DNA from: Branchiostoma lanceolatum
Taxonomy: Eukaryota > Chordata > Leptocardii > Amphioxiformes > Branchiostomatidae
Length of the DNA: 64,000 nucleotides
Direction: 5' to 3'
Assembly (NCBI RefSeq): GCF_035083965.1
Contig: NC_089735.1
Location: 14,444,501-14,508,500, forward strand
Part shown: in pieces, positions 27,976-38,223 of the stretch
How the letters are laid out: every line of letters starts with the position of its first letter
Numbering within the stretch: the first letter of the stretch is position 1
The notes under the pieces: model-generated
Seen by the model: only the letters and a program-made list of their open reading frames with translations
Told to the model about the DNA's origin: nothing
Databases searched by the model: none
Made by a program: the position numbers and the translations under genes

Positions 27976-28164
27976 CTGATGATCTGCTTGGTCTTCTCGC
28001 AGATCGGAGTCCTAGATCCCGCGACTCCCATCTTGGCGTAGACGATAGGCTTGGCCTTGCGGTCCTGGCGATCCCGGACGACTCGTCTCCTCTGTTCGAC
28101 GGAACGTCCCGGGCCGCCACCGCCGCCGCTGGGAGCCACGGTAGTCGTTGGGGCGCTCGGCGCT
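27976..28164 (-). CDS. PDZ-LIM gene: linker plus start of Enigma LIM1
   Basis: Acceptor ATTAAAG|AGC, donor ATCATCAG|GTGAAA; phase 2 in, 2 out, 63 codons. A Ser/Pro/Thr/Gly stretch (APSAPTTVAPSGGGGGPG) leads to a basic segment (VEQRRRVVRDRQDRKAKPI). It ends GSRTPICEKTKQII, the first strand of LIM1. The second zinc ligand of LIM1 is Thr instead of Cys (CEKT; vertebrate homologues have C-x2-C here). Phase allows it to be joined directly to a ZM exon, which would exclude the ALP exons. Confidence 0.88.
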
Positions 28165-29691
28165 CTTTAATAAGAAAGAAGATTGTGTGTGCGTGTTAGG
28201 ATGTGATTGGCAGCTCATCACCAAGGGTGAAGATAACTGTTGAGTTGTGTATTAATATTACATATTCTGACTTATAATGTAACCAGTACAATTTGGTGCC
28301 ACTTACAATGTAAACAAGACACAATTTCTTTGAAAACTACAAATGTGAGATCAGTAGAGTCCTATTTCCTAATAAAAATGATTGGTGTTAGGGTAAGTTT
28401 GTATGGATAGAATCAAATAGTATATACATCAAAATCTGACCCCCCTGTCCTACATGTACATGTATGTCCCAATGGTTCTAACTAGGGGTGGATACCGGTT
28501 CGCTGGACCTGATTCGGACCTTTATAACATCCAAGAACCGAGCCCAAAAAACCTGAAAGACAAAAACCTGAGTAAAAAAAAAACTGAACAAAGTTCAAAT
28601 ATGTTTTTCTATTTTGTTTGATAAGACATGTTTTGAGTCTCCCCTGACAAAAAAGGCATTTAAAATAAGTGCAACATTCAAATATCAAACACTGGTTTAT
28701 CTTGAAAGTCTTCTGACCAAGAAATTTTATCTAGTCGTGTGTGTCAGTATCAATTCTCTATGCTAAATATTGGTCTAATAAAACAAAACATCAACTGGAC
28801 AGGATCAGGTCCAGGTTCAGGTCCGGACCTGAACCTAAATCTCTGGACCTAAACTTGGACTTGGACCTTATCAAGCTGAACCGGTATCCACCCCGAGTTC
28901 TAACTCATAGGTGCACAATTGTGAAGAAAGCAAGATGGGAGTCTACAAAGGTAGTTTGGTGGGTGTAAATAAATACATGTGTAGTGAGGATAGGATATGT
29001 AACATTTTTATTGATTCAAAAGAAGAAGCTTCCAAAATATCTAGCCAAAGAAAGAGAGGACAGACTCAATTACTAATAAGTATTTTCCTAAAATCTTCAA
29101 AAACATGTAAAGAAAAGATCTACATTTACTATCTTGTAGCTTCTTAAAGTTTATCATCTTCAGTAAACTCTTCATAATGAATGATCTCCTTATCCTTACA
29201 TCACTATTAAAACAACGTTTTTTATAGCTATATATAGATGCATTTAATATAAAAAATACAATGGGTACAAATGTATTGTGCACAGTATGCTATGATAAAC
29301 AAATATATAGTTTGCAATGTCATCATTACTTATTACATTTTTTGATAAGGAAATATATATCTACGAACAAGAAAACAAAAGAATTAAAAACCTCTAAGAC
29401 TTAAATTCAATCCATCACTTTAAACCCTGGCAAAATTTATCGAATGCTCGTTATCAAGCGTCATTTGCACGAGTATAACAACGACAATACTGTTAACATT
29501 CCTTCAACTGTTCTCTCAATATAAGTCCTATAACAACTGATTTCAAGCACAAAAGCTAAGGCAAAAGAAAGAGCATTACAGGTGTTTTCTAACTGTACAA
29601 GAACAGTGAAAGAGCTTGAAACGAGGAAAACTTGTAACAAAAGCTGATACGACAGTCGAATGCAGTTTGTAGACAGAGAGGGCACATAGGG
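28165..29691. other. Intron / ALP 3' UTR region
   Basis: Holds the MITE at 28,483-28,896. The AT-rich part 28,900-29,691 probably includes the 3' UTR of the ALP-type terminal exon. No other exon seen. Confidence 0.6.
28483..28896. mobile_element. 414-bp hAT-like MITE
   Basis: Inverted ends TAGGGGTGGATACCGGTT and TCGGGGTGGATACCGGTT, with 8-bp duplication GTTCTAAC (28,475-28,482 and 28,897-28,904). The interior carries TGGACCTGA and GGTCCGGACC motifs shared with the element at 22,944-23,391. Confidence 0.88.
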
Positions 29692-29917
29692 CTACTTTAT
29701 GTAGTAGTACCCAGTTTTTGCTCCAGGTTTTTGTCCTGGGTCCATGACGATCACGTCGTAACCAGGCGGCGGCTTGGCCCTGGCGATGGCATCCTTCTCG
29801 CAGTAGTAGTTTCCCTCCATCAAGATGTAGGTGGAATTTCTCAGGTTGGTGCCGCACTCCGCACAGTTGAAGCAGGAGGCGTGGAACAGCTTGTCTTTGA
29901 CCTTCAACATGGGCCCC
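29692..29917 (-). CDS. PDZ-LIM gene: ALP-type terminal exon (single LIM, own stop)
   Basis: Acceptor TCCACCAG|GGG; phase 2 in; TAG at 29,692-29,694. Joined to the exon at 32,499-32,631 it completes one LIM domain with all ligands: CQGC from the previous exon, then HASCFNCAEC and CEKD here. The tail KPPPGYDVIVMDPGQ matches the ALP (PDLIM1-4) C-terminus, which follows its only LIM with a P-P-E-G-Y-[DE]-V-V motif. The final GAKTGYYYIK extends beyond vertebrate ALP ends. Confidence 0.94.
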
Positions 29918-29987
29918 CTGGTGGAAAAAGACAATACTGCAGGTCAGGATCTGAACTGTCTTTTATCTGTACAAAACTTAAGTACAG

Positions 29988-30180
29988 CATGGTCAAACCT
30001 GCGAAAGACGACCACTCAGGGAATCAATAAAATCTGGTCTATGTGGACAGGTGGTCACTATAGACAGGATTCTTAATGCTTGTGTCAATGGGAAAGTAAT
30101 CGAAGGGACCACCAAAAAGTGGTCACATAGGCCATGCGGCCCTTATGTAGAGGTGGTCACTCGTACAGGTTTGAGTGTAC
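29988..30180. repeat. Small MITE-like repeat in intron
   Basis: TCAAACCTG and CAGGTTTGA ends with GACCACT/GGTGGTCACT inner repeats, about 190 bp. Intronic. Confidence 0.5.
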
Positions 30181-31848
30181 ATACTGTATTACAATAACCT
30201 ATGTATGTATACTGTAATAAGATTTTCTTGTTCTTGTGCCAGATTTTAAAAGTACAATGTCAATGCAACATGCATAGCCTATATTTTTTTCTTAGCAGGC
30301 CAATCCATAGAAGAATGTTGTGTAATGCTTGTCATGTTATTCTTCACACTGAAGCCAACAAGTATACCTTAACCATGTTACAACTTCCTAACTGTTTCCC
30401 CAGTACAGCTCGAAATCTCCACCTACCCGAGGTATAGAAAGGTTAAAGTAGGGCCAACAACCCTACCTTGAAAAAAAAAAATACATTTACAGAAGAACCA
30501 ATGATAAAGTAAGTACAGGTTGTAATCACAGCAAGCCCACTCACCAAGAAAAATGATGAACAGAAAAAAAGGTAGAGTTTAAATGCTACAGTCACAATTG
30601 TAAAAGGGGCCCTGTTGGGTAATTAATGTCTTTTTTTCACTTTCGGGAGTGACTCTTACGTGGCACAATGTGACACCCTGTGGTAACCGGGCTATTTATG
30701 AGCACGGCCGGGCCCCGGTGATACTTTTAACTCGCACTTAAAATCAACTCAGGACACATAGATGCCATAAGCATATCGTGAAAACACAGAGAGGTACTTC
30801 CGTATCCGGCAGTCAACCACGACAAATTTGTGGCTTCAGAGCCCGGCCATGGCTACACCCCCTACGGGCAACAGTGCAAATGTGACCGTAGCATTAGAAG
30901 ATGAATAGAAGAGGGGTGTGGTGGTTCTTACCTGTAGGTGCAGCACTGGTCAGCTGGGAAGAAAAAATGTGGAGACAGCCGGAAACAGAGAAAATCAGGA
31001 GACAGGCGGTTCGTGGCATTGAGAGAAGAGTGGCTTCAAAATGAATGTAGATGCTATGCATTGTTCAACCTAGTACTTGAAAATGTGTGTCCGAACAAAA
31101 TGACAGATTAGAAAAGGAATACTACACAATGAATATGTTAATGGTTGAAAAAGATGACAGGGGCATCAAAGGGTACAGGTCATATTGTGGTACAAGTGGC
31201 TTTTTTCATGATAATTAAGATAATGAGTGTCCTCCCTCTTTGAAGGTCATAGGTCTTTTGTTTAAAATTCTTGGATTTACTGTCAGTAGGCATTTACTGT
31301 TGTCCACATTGGCATTTATGGGTTGAGACAGCAAATATTTACTGTTAACAGCAACCATTTACTGATCATTTATTGTTTCTTCCCTCAGGCTGGCTCAATT
31401 ACTGATCTTTTACTGATAACTTACTGGGAATTTGCATTAAGTGTGAATAATTAGTAAATGTACGACAATAAATCTTTTACTGTGTAGTAGATGACTGACC
31501 AGTAAATTTCCAGTACTGATGATTCGCCAAGGGAATACAGGAGAAACATGTTGTAAATGTGACCTCAGAGTCTGTGCTTTTTAATTTTTTTTTAATTTTC
31601 ACATTTCAAGCCTCTTCATCCACTTATCTATCACTGTAGGTGTCAGCAACTGTGGTATAGATGAGGCTGACATTTGTGATGCAATATCATGTAAAAATTA
31701 TACAACTGTAACTTTTCATGCCTGTGACGTGCCAATTGATATTATTAAACAATAGGCATTCATGCAACGTCATGATAGAAGTAAACAAATCTAAAAGACA
31801 CTAAAAAAGTGAATAGAGGTTGTGATAAATAAATGACACAGATAAACA

Positions 31849-31897
<49 letters not shown>

Positions 31898-32192
31898 ATG
31901 ATTCAGACTGCTCATCCTCTCAATATGCAACTCAGGTAGACAATCCTTCCGAAAAATATCCTTGGGGAAGGTATGACGTCGTGGAGCTCTAGCTTCTAAA
32001 TATTGTTATCTACAGACTTTTAAAGGATATGATCGTGTTACGTCTAAGTGTTTATCACAGTCTTTTATGATAATAATGATGTTGTGCTTCATTCTAGAAC
32101 GGATTTTGAGAATTGTTATGAATCCTCAATTCAGCCAATGGGCTGCGAGTGATTTACATATTTGATAAACCATTCATCATCATCATCATAAG

Positions 32193-32470
32193 ACATCATT
32201 GGTGGGGTCGTATGGCGTAACGGCAGGGTTTTTGGCCCAGAACCCAGCGGTCCTAGGTTCAAAACCCCTGACGCCATCAATGTTGTGTCCATGGGAAAGG
32301 CACTTTACGCGACTATCCTCACCCCTTCCTTTGGCTCTTGTCGTCTCGGGAGACGGTAGACAGCTTCGGTCGGTGTTAAAACGGGTATATTATGTGTGGG
32401 TCACGACACCAGCAATAGCTGCCTGTGTTCCACATGTATTGCACCGTTGCAATTCTAATAAAATTAAAAA
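32193..32470 (+). mobile_element. tRNA-derived SINE with target duplication
   Basis: A box TGGCGTAACGG (32,213-32,223), B box GGTTCAAAACC (32,256-32,266), body with GGGAAAGGCACTTTACGCG, and an A-rich AATAAAATTAAAAA tail. The 8-bp target duplication ATCATAAG is at 32,185-32,192 and 32,471-32,478. Same family as 19,205-19,545. It lies 20 nt inside the intron after exon 32,499-32,631. Confidence 0.88.
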
Positions 32471-32498
32471 ATCATAAGGCCCGGAGGCGTGGACTTAC

Positions 32499-32631
32499 GA
32501 GATGTCGCCGTCGCAGCCCTGGCAGGTCGGCACGTTGACGGCCTTCTCCATCTCCTTGGCGGTGACGGCCTGGAGCTCGCGGGGGCCGGCGCGTTCCTTT
32601 TGGGACAGCGCAGCCTGAGCCTCCGCCAAGT
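32499..32631 (-). CDS. PDZ-LIM gene: linker plus first LIM ligands (ALP route)
   Basis: Acceptor CCATCAG|ACT, donor ATCTC|GTAAGT; phase 1 in, 2 out. It encodes LAEAQAALSQKERAGPRELQ, AVTAKEMEKAV and NVPTCQGCDGDI. CQGC is the first zinc pair of the LIM completed by exon 29,692-29,917. Phase also allows joining to 27,139-27,319, which would replace the defective CEKT of the Enigma route by an intact C-x2-C. Confidence 0.92.
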
Positions 32632-34498
32632 CTGATGGGAAACAGATCAACAAGTCATCAGCAACACACCACGGCGGGCGTAGAATGTAGGTAGAGTTAC
32701 ATGGACCAAATTATATGAACTCACCACATGTGAAGGACAGGTGTACATTGTGTAGGTTAGAATTTGCTGGAAACAAACACAAAAAAGAAGAACATGACAT
32801 GAAATACAGAAGGAAGTAAATGGAGCTGTGGAATAGACAGTGTACTACGGTGAATCTTTAAGGATTAAACACCATGGCAGGTCAGTGGTGGATTGGGGAG
32901 GGAAGCTCTCTGTAATCTTTTGGAAGGGTTAAACTTGAACCAGGAAAATAATGAAAATTTTGTCAAAACAATGACAGTGGACTTAAAAGTATAACCTGAA
33001 AAGGAGATGAAAAGAATGGAAATGAAGAGATGACAGACTTTATTAAGTACCCTGTAACAGTTATAATGGAATTGTGTGGAAAAAAATCTTTAACAGAAAG
33101 AAGTGAAATGATTAACAAAATATGGACGTGGACACAAATAGGAGACTGAAGAAAACAAAACAAACATGATAAATTCCTCAATAATATGAGGGTAAAGTGA
33201 ATCAGGGAAGAAGAAGTATCATGTCATTCCTTGAGATGCTAAAAACAGTACAGATATGCAACCTTTTTTTATTTCGAAATCTACTTACTTAATAGATATT
33301 TAGATGCCAAAAAGATTGAATTATACAAACTTAACAAGTATGTTCATGTACATATCAATGCCATGCAGCAGTATGACAGACACTGAGTACTACATGGCCC
33401 CACATGCTGGCCCTGGTATAAGATATGAAGCCATAACATTAGATGTAGTGCTGCCCTGAAAAGTAGACTAGAATCTAGAAAGACCTATAATAATACATTG
33501 TGACAAAAAAGTGATGTACGTGTAGGTTATTCAGTGTGGTAAGCAGCATTCACTTTGTATAGATACTGAGTGAAAACTTGCCGTACATGTATTATTGTAT
33601 GTCATAATATGTAAGATGTGGTGACCATAAGTTAGTGTTGAAAAGCATATGGTCTGTCAGTAGGATGCTATTTTTCTATTTCAATATATATATATCTAAG
33701 GCCATTTTTTTTGTTGCTTCTCGGAATTGCCTCTCCTGTTTTTCCCATTAAAAGAAATTGGGTCACTATTCCAATTCACCATTCATTTACTATTTGTTCT
33801 GTTGTAAAACTCAAAAGCCACCAAAATAGATTATAAAAGCTTGCACATACCTAAAAAGTGTGGTCACATTTTACCATATTAAGTTATAATTTTTCATTTA
33901 TTAAAACTATTTCTCAATATCAATCCATACATTACATAGCAAAAGGTAATTTTGTTACTAAAATTATAGTACTAGATCAAAGAAAGGGGTTCATTGCATT
34001 AAAATGAGCCATACAAAGTTGAAACTTGAATAATCCTCTTATTCTTTATGCTATGTAAACCCTTATCTTCACCCCAGACTATTTGCCAAAAAATTTTTTT
34101 TTCACCGTCGCTCCAATTTTTTTCTGCAAAAATCTGAGAATCAACAAATAAAATTGGCGTGGCCTAAAGTATACATATACCGGCAAATGTTGGTCGTTAG
34201 ATTACTCTTTTGAGAACAGTAACCAGACTACAGTATGAAAGACAATCTTCTATAATTGTAACCTTAAATCTACAAGAAAGAGCAGTTCTCCCAAACACCA
34301 TTGAAACTCACAGATATCTCCCTTAACTTCCCATACTATAACTACACTCTACTACTAAAAGTGAAAAGATGAGAAGAATGGTTGTTAGTATGACACCAGT
34401 GGAGCAAATAGATGTGACCATCGGCCCTGCACCTACAAAAGTGACCAGCAGTGATAAGAAGTGAGAGGTGAGTTAACGTTTCTACGGGAATGGAGTAC
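32632..34498. other. Intron, nothing recognised
   Basis: AT-rich; no exon or clear repeat identified. Confidence 0.6.
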
Positions 34499-34612
34499 CA
34501 AGACGATCCATCTGTCTGGACGCCACCGCCTCCTGTTCGACCGCTTCCTGGTACCGCAGACGCTCGAGTTCCTCGCGCTCACGTTCGCGTTCCGCCTCCT
34601 GTTCATCGATCT
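34499..34612 (-). CDS. PDZ-LIM gene: charged coiled-coil cassette exon
   Basis: Acceptor GTTACAG|AGA, donor CTTG|GTACTC; phase 1 in and out, 114 nt, so it can be skipped without changing frame. It encodes a highly charged stretch IDEQEAERERERELER-type helix (EAERERERE, ELERLRYQEAVEQEAVASRQ, MDRL) likely to form a coiled coil. The donor is weaker than others in the gene. Confidence 0.8.
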
Positions 34613-34650
34613 CTGTAACAACATGGCGGCACGGCAAGGTCACCTACAAG

Positions 34651-34872
34651 CAGGGCTGTCTCCGGCTTTAAATCTGTTACCGTTCCACTCTGTTTGGGAA
34701 CACACGCTAATTTTCATTATCAAATCTGTCATGTTATGCTTACAAAAATACATTTTGATCAATTTAATGACAAGAAGTTCATATTTGTTGGACAGACTGT
34801 TGGAAGTTTTGACCATCCAAACAAGCAATTTTCTGTCCTGGGACGGAGGGATGGGTCCTGGAGACAGCCCTG
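34651..34872. mobile_element. 222-bp hAT-like MITE
   Basis: Inverted ends CAGGGCTGTCTCC; imperfect 8-bp duplication CCTACAAG / CCGACAAG (34,643-34,650 and 34,873-34,880). It lies about 38 bp upstream of the acceptor of exon 34,499-34,612. A remnant of the family lies at 26,170-26,262. Confidence 0.8.
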
Positions 34873-34880
34873 CCGACAAG

Positions 34881-35744
34881 GTCACCTACCCTGAAGGGGT
34901 ACGTACCGGAATTTTACCTCGCAAGTGTTAAGAAAGACCCTCGTGTTTCACATAAACTGAATAAAACTCTGAGATGTACTGTCTTAAATGCTCAAAAAAT
35001 TGTGTTGGGTCAGTTTGAATGTTGTTGTGAACCTATATTTGGTTACCTTTTACAACTGCAGAGGGCTTCAGACATTATATATATCTGACACTGCACTTAC
35101 ATGATTTTCGTACATCTTAAAGTCATGGTTGGACTTTACTAAGTCATCACAGGTAGACAAGGGAGTTCAGTTACAGTCAGGCCAAATCAATATTGACCTG
35201 GGTTCTAAGAATGCCTGAGAGTTGCAGACTGGTAAGATGTTCTCATTCAAAGGTCAGCTTTTGCCTGTCACTTTAATCTTGACAATAAAACTGCCATCAA
35301 TAGACATCGCTTGATTGTATTGTTTGATTGATACAATTAATCAAATGGTTTATTGATATAAAATAATGCACAGAAGGCTGAATTGTGCCTCGTTGTACAT
35401 GTAGTTTTGCACTTGGTCTACGAGACATCACAGCATTATTTACATCTAAAAGTACTTGAAATAGTGTAAAAAGGGGTTTCACACAAGTGCAGATATCAAG
35501 CCTGCATGATTTCCATATTGATACTTTTTGGTTTAGGTAAAGTTTGCGTGGAAGATGTTTTTCACTTTGACCCATCGTTGTGCAGCCTAGTTATCGAACA
35601 AAAAACTACCAGTACTTCTTCGGCCGCAAACTTTACCTAAGACAAACAAATGTCAATACAGAACTCCTACGGACTTGAGCACTAAGATAATTAGCTTAGA
35701 ACTTAGTTAATTAGTTATTTAATGAGTTAGCTTAGGATCCCTAC
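34881..35744. other. Intron, nothing recognised
   Basis: No exon or strong repeat found. Confidence 0.6.
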
Positions 35745-35929
35745 CGGCTTCATCCTCTGCAGTCATCATCTGCAGCAGACGGAAGGACCTGGACTGGGCG
35801 TGGGAGGCGCCGGGCTTGGTGGGCGGCTCGGGCGGGGGCGCCACACGGGGCTGCATGCGGGCTTTCCTCGCAGACTCCTCCTGGATCATCTGGTACACGG
35901 CGGATGACGTGTCGATCGTGCCCGGCTTG
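35745..35929 (-). CDS. PDZ-LIM gene: ALP-like middle-region exon
   Basis: Acceptor CACAG|CAAG, donor GCCG|GTAGGG; phase 2 in, 1 out. It encodes KPGTIDTSSAVYQMIQEESA, RKARMQPRVAPPPEPPTKPG and SRSFRLLQMMTAEDEA. The S-AVYQMI and SRSFR-LQ blocks match the conserved segment between PDZ/ZM and LIM in ALP proteins (S-VYKMLQE and Q-SFR-LQ). An upstream acceptor at 36,017-36,018 would extend the exon by 87 nt in frame. Confidence 0.92.
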
Positions 35930-36150
35930 CTGTGTGGGTTAAGGAGATGGCGACACAAAAGTCCGGTAAATTTCAAAAGTGCATCATCTGATGAGTCCTC
36001 CGTACCCGGCTTGCCGCTAGGAAGGAGACGACGAAACAAATATCCAATAACAATGAAAACGTCTTAAAACGATTTTTCTTTCAGAAACTTTACAATGACA
36101 AAAAGTATCTGTCTGGATTTAGGAGATGACGACACAAAGTTCCAGTAAAA
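35930..36150 (-). repeat. Tandem partial duplication of the exon start and its acceptor
   Basis: The exon start KPGT and its upstream intron are repeated: a copy reading GKPGTEDSSDD begins after CTTCCTAG at 36,016, and the intron part occurs a third time at 36,118-36,150. Using the upstream acceptor gives an 87-nt (29-codon) in-frame N-terminal extension of this exon. Confidence 0.75.
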
Positions 36151-38013
36151 AGGCAAATTAAGTGTCTTCATCCAATTCCATGCTTTAAATTTACTTAAAG
36201 ATATCTAAAAGAAAACTTGCCTTTTAAGCTTATTGGTTCAAGCTACCCTCGTATCAAAATTTAACATCGTTTGGTTTCATAAATAAACAAAGGTATGGTA
36301 CTCTCTTAAGAAGTCGCAGAGGAAACAAAAAACCTCAGAGAAAAAAGAACATTTCCCTCTAACACTTAAGTAGAGGGAAATATAATCACAGCATGCTGTA
36401 GCAATGAATACACCGATTTCTTAATCATAAAAACATATTTGTTACTGTATATTGTGCTAGAATTACTGTAAAAAGCCTCAACATATTAAGAAATACACAC
36501 AGCACACTCTCTTGAAAAAAAAAAGCATTAAGTACATCATACTTTAGATAACAAATAAATTCTAGATATACGCTCACCTAATCCAAGCACTGCCTTTTAG
36601 CTCAGTGATTCTGCACTTTATTGTATGATACACATTAATGTAAAACAATAGCCTAAGGGACAGCACGCACAAACTAACAAAAAAAGGAGTTACAACAGTT
36701 ACTGTAGCGCCACTTTGGACCTGCTACCAGAAAAAAAGGAAGTATAGTCACCTAGCAGGCTGATCTGCAGGTCTATGGTAACAGCAGCATGGAAGGAAAG
36801 CATTGTGATGAAGAGCATGTAGAACAGAATACTAGTAACTGTCACAGAAAGAATAGGCTTGCCCCTGAGGCATCGCCAAAAACTTGAACAATGCTTTTTA
36901 GTCTTTCAGTGGCAGAATAGTATTCAAAGCATGTTAACAGTTCATGGCAGTAGCAGAAAGTGATAGCATTTTAAGACTACCAAGCGACCATTCAACATCT
37001 CTGCTTAGACATACATGTAGGTTATTTTCTAAACTGACCGACTGACTTACATCTGGGACATGCAAGCAAGGGTGTTACATTTGTGATAAAGGCAAGCCTA
37101 AGATAATAAAGCTTGAGGAGCAATTGTGGACATGCAATGTTGTTGTCTTTACCTCTGTAACGACTGAAGTTTTACATACATGTAAACTAATGCAAGGTTA
37201 ATAGAGTAATATGTATTACATTTAGTATTTTCATGCGTGATACTCTTTGAAATACAATGTGAATGAAGATGCAACACCAAACATGAACACTACAGTTACT
37301 GTAACAGAAAACAATTAGAACATTGTAGCACTTGGAAAACTATTTCTTTCACATCTTTAGTTTAGTTTTTTTTTCAACAGTTTATGTCATGCTGTTACAT
37401 GGCAAACATTAGAGCATAGTATGAAGGAAAATATTTCTTAAATTTTATTACTTTACACTTGAGTTATATTACAGTCATTTTATATTTCCTTGTGTAAATA
37501 TAGATGCCATTAATGGGGATAAAAGGCAACCAACCAAGGCAGTTATATAACCTAACTGAACTAACAAAGCTTTTCACTACACTGTAATTAACTGTATACA
37601 CACACAAGGGGTAGCGGTCAAGCACTAAACGATCATGGAATTCTCCACGGTTGGAGCAAGGCAGTGAATGAACAACTATGCACAACATCAGCTTGTGAAT
37701 GGAGACACTTGTGAATGGATTGGGTGCAAACCATGCAGAGGATCTGGTCTGACATCAGTTCTTTCAATCCAAGCCATGCGAGTGACCGACAGTCTGCCGA
37801 GGGGGGTATGGTGTTGGTGGGGGGTGGTAGCGTTTCTCCAACCTGTGGTCACATGACTCAGACCAGCCAATGGTGGCTGTTAGTTCAGCTGGAAGCGCGA
37901 GTTCCACAAACACACACATTGAGAACTCCCGACATGCTGGATTAGCGACCACGGTGCCGACAGTCCGACGATGCCCGTTCACAGAGATTGTTTGTCCGCT
38001 GCATGCGGCTTAC
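36151..38013. other. Intron, nothing recognised
   Basis: AT-rich to about 37,600, then a moderately GC-rich stretch to the next exon. No exon with homology is visible. Confidence 0.55.
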
Positions 38014-38223
38014 CGCTGTGGCGCGGTCACCTCGGGCTTGCCTCCGACTAATCCCGCTAGCTGTCCCTCCAAGGTGTCCTGGACGGCGCCCGCGGAGTAC
38101 ATGCCCAGGGGCGTGTCGTACTGCGCGTGCACAATCTTCCTGCCGCCGGCCTCGATTTCGATGGGCGCGGCGGGCTTGCCCAGGCCAGCCTCGCCGGCAC
38201 GCTTAATGGCACCTACATCCACA
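38014..38223 (-). CDS. PDZ-LIM gene: second ZASP-like (ZM) motif exon
   Basis: Acceptor CACTTCAG|TGT, donor CAGCG|GTAAGC; phase 2 in and out, 210 nt. It encodes VDVGAIKRAGEAGLGKPAAP, IEIEAGGRKIVHAQYDTPLG and MYSAGAVQDTLEGQLAGLV. The core VHAQYDTPLGMYS...DTL is the ZM motif (vertebrate V-[NH]-x-Q-[YF]-N-[TS]-P-x-x-[LM]-Y-S), which helps bind alpha-actinin. A phase-2/2 cassette that can be included or skipped. Confidence 0.94.

Larger units (their letters stand above)
29918..32498. other. Intron between ALP LIM exons
   Basis: Contains the MITE-like repeat at 29,988-30,180, a GT tract (31,854-31,895) and the SINE at 32,193-32,470. A 22-nt candidate microexon at 30,932-30,953 (TTCCCAG|CTG ... 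ACAG|GTAAGA) has good splice sites. It would read ADQCCTY between a phase-1 exon and a phase-2 exon, but it would not complete a LIM. Confidence 0.6.

Noticed and set aside
30932-30953. 22-nt microexon in the PDZ-LIM gene
   Set aside because: Good splice sites, but after the neighbouring phase-2 exon it gives an immediate stop, and in the permitted phase it does not complete a LIM; kept only as a note.
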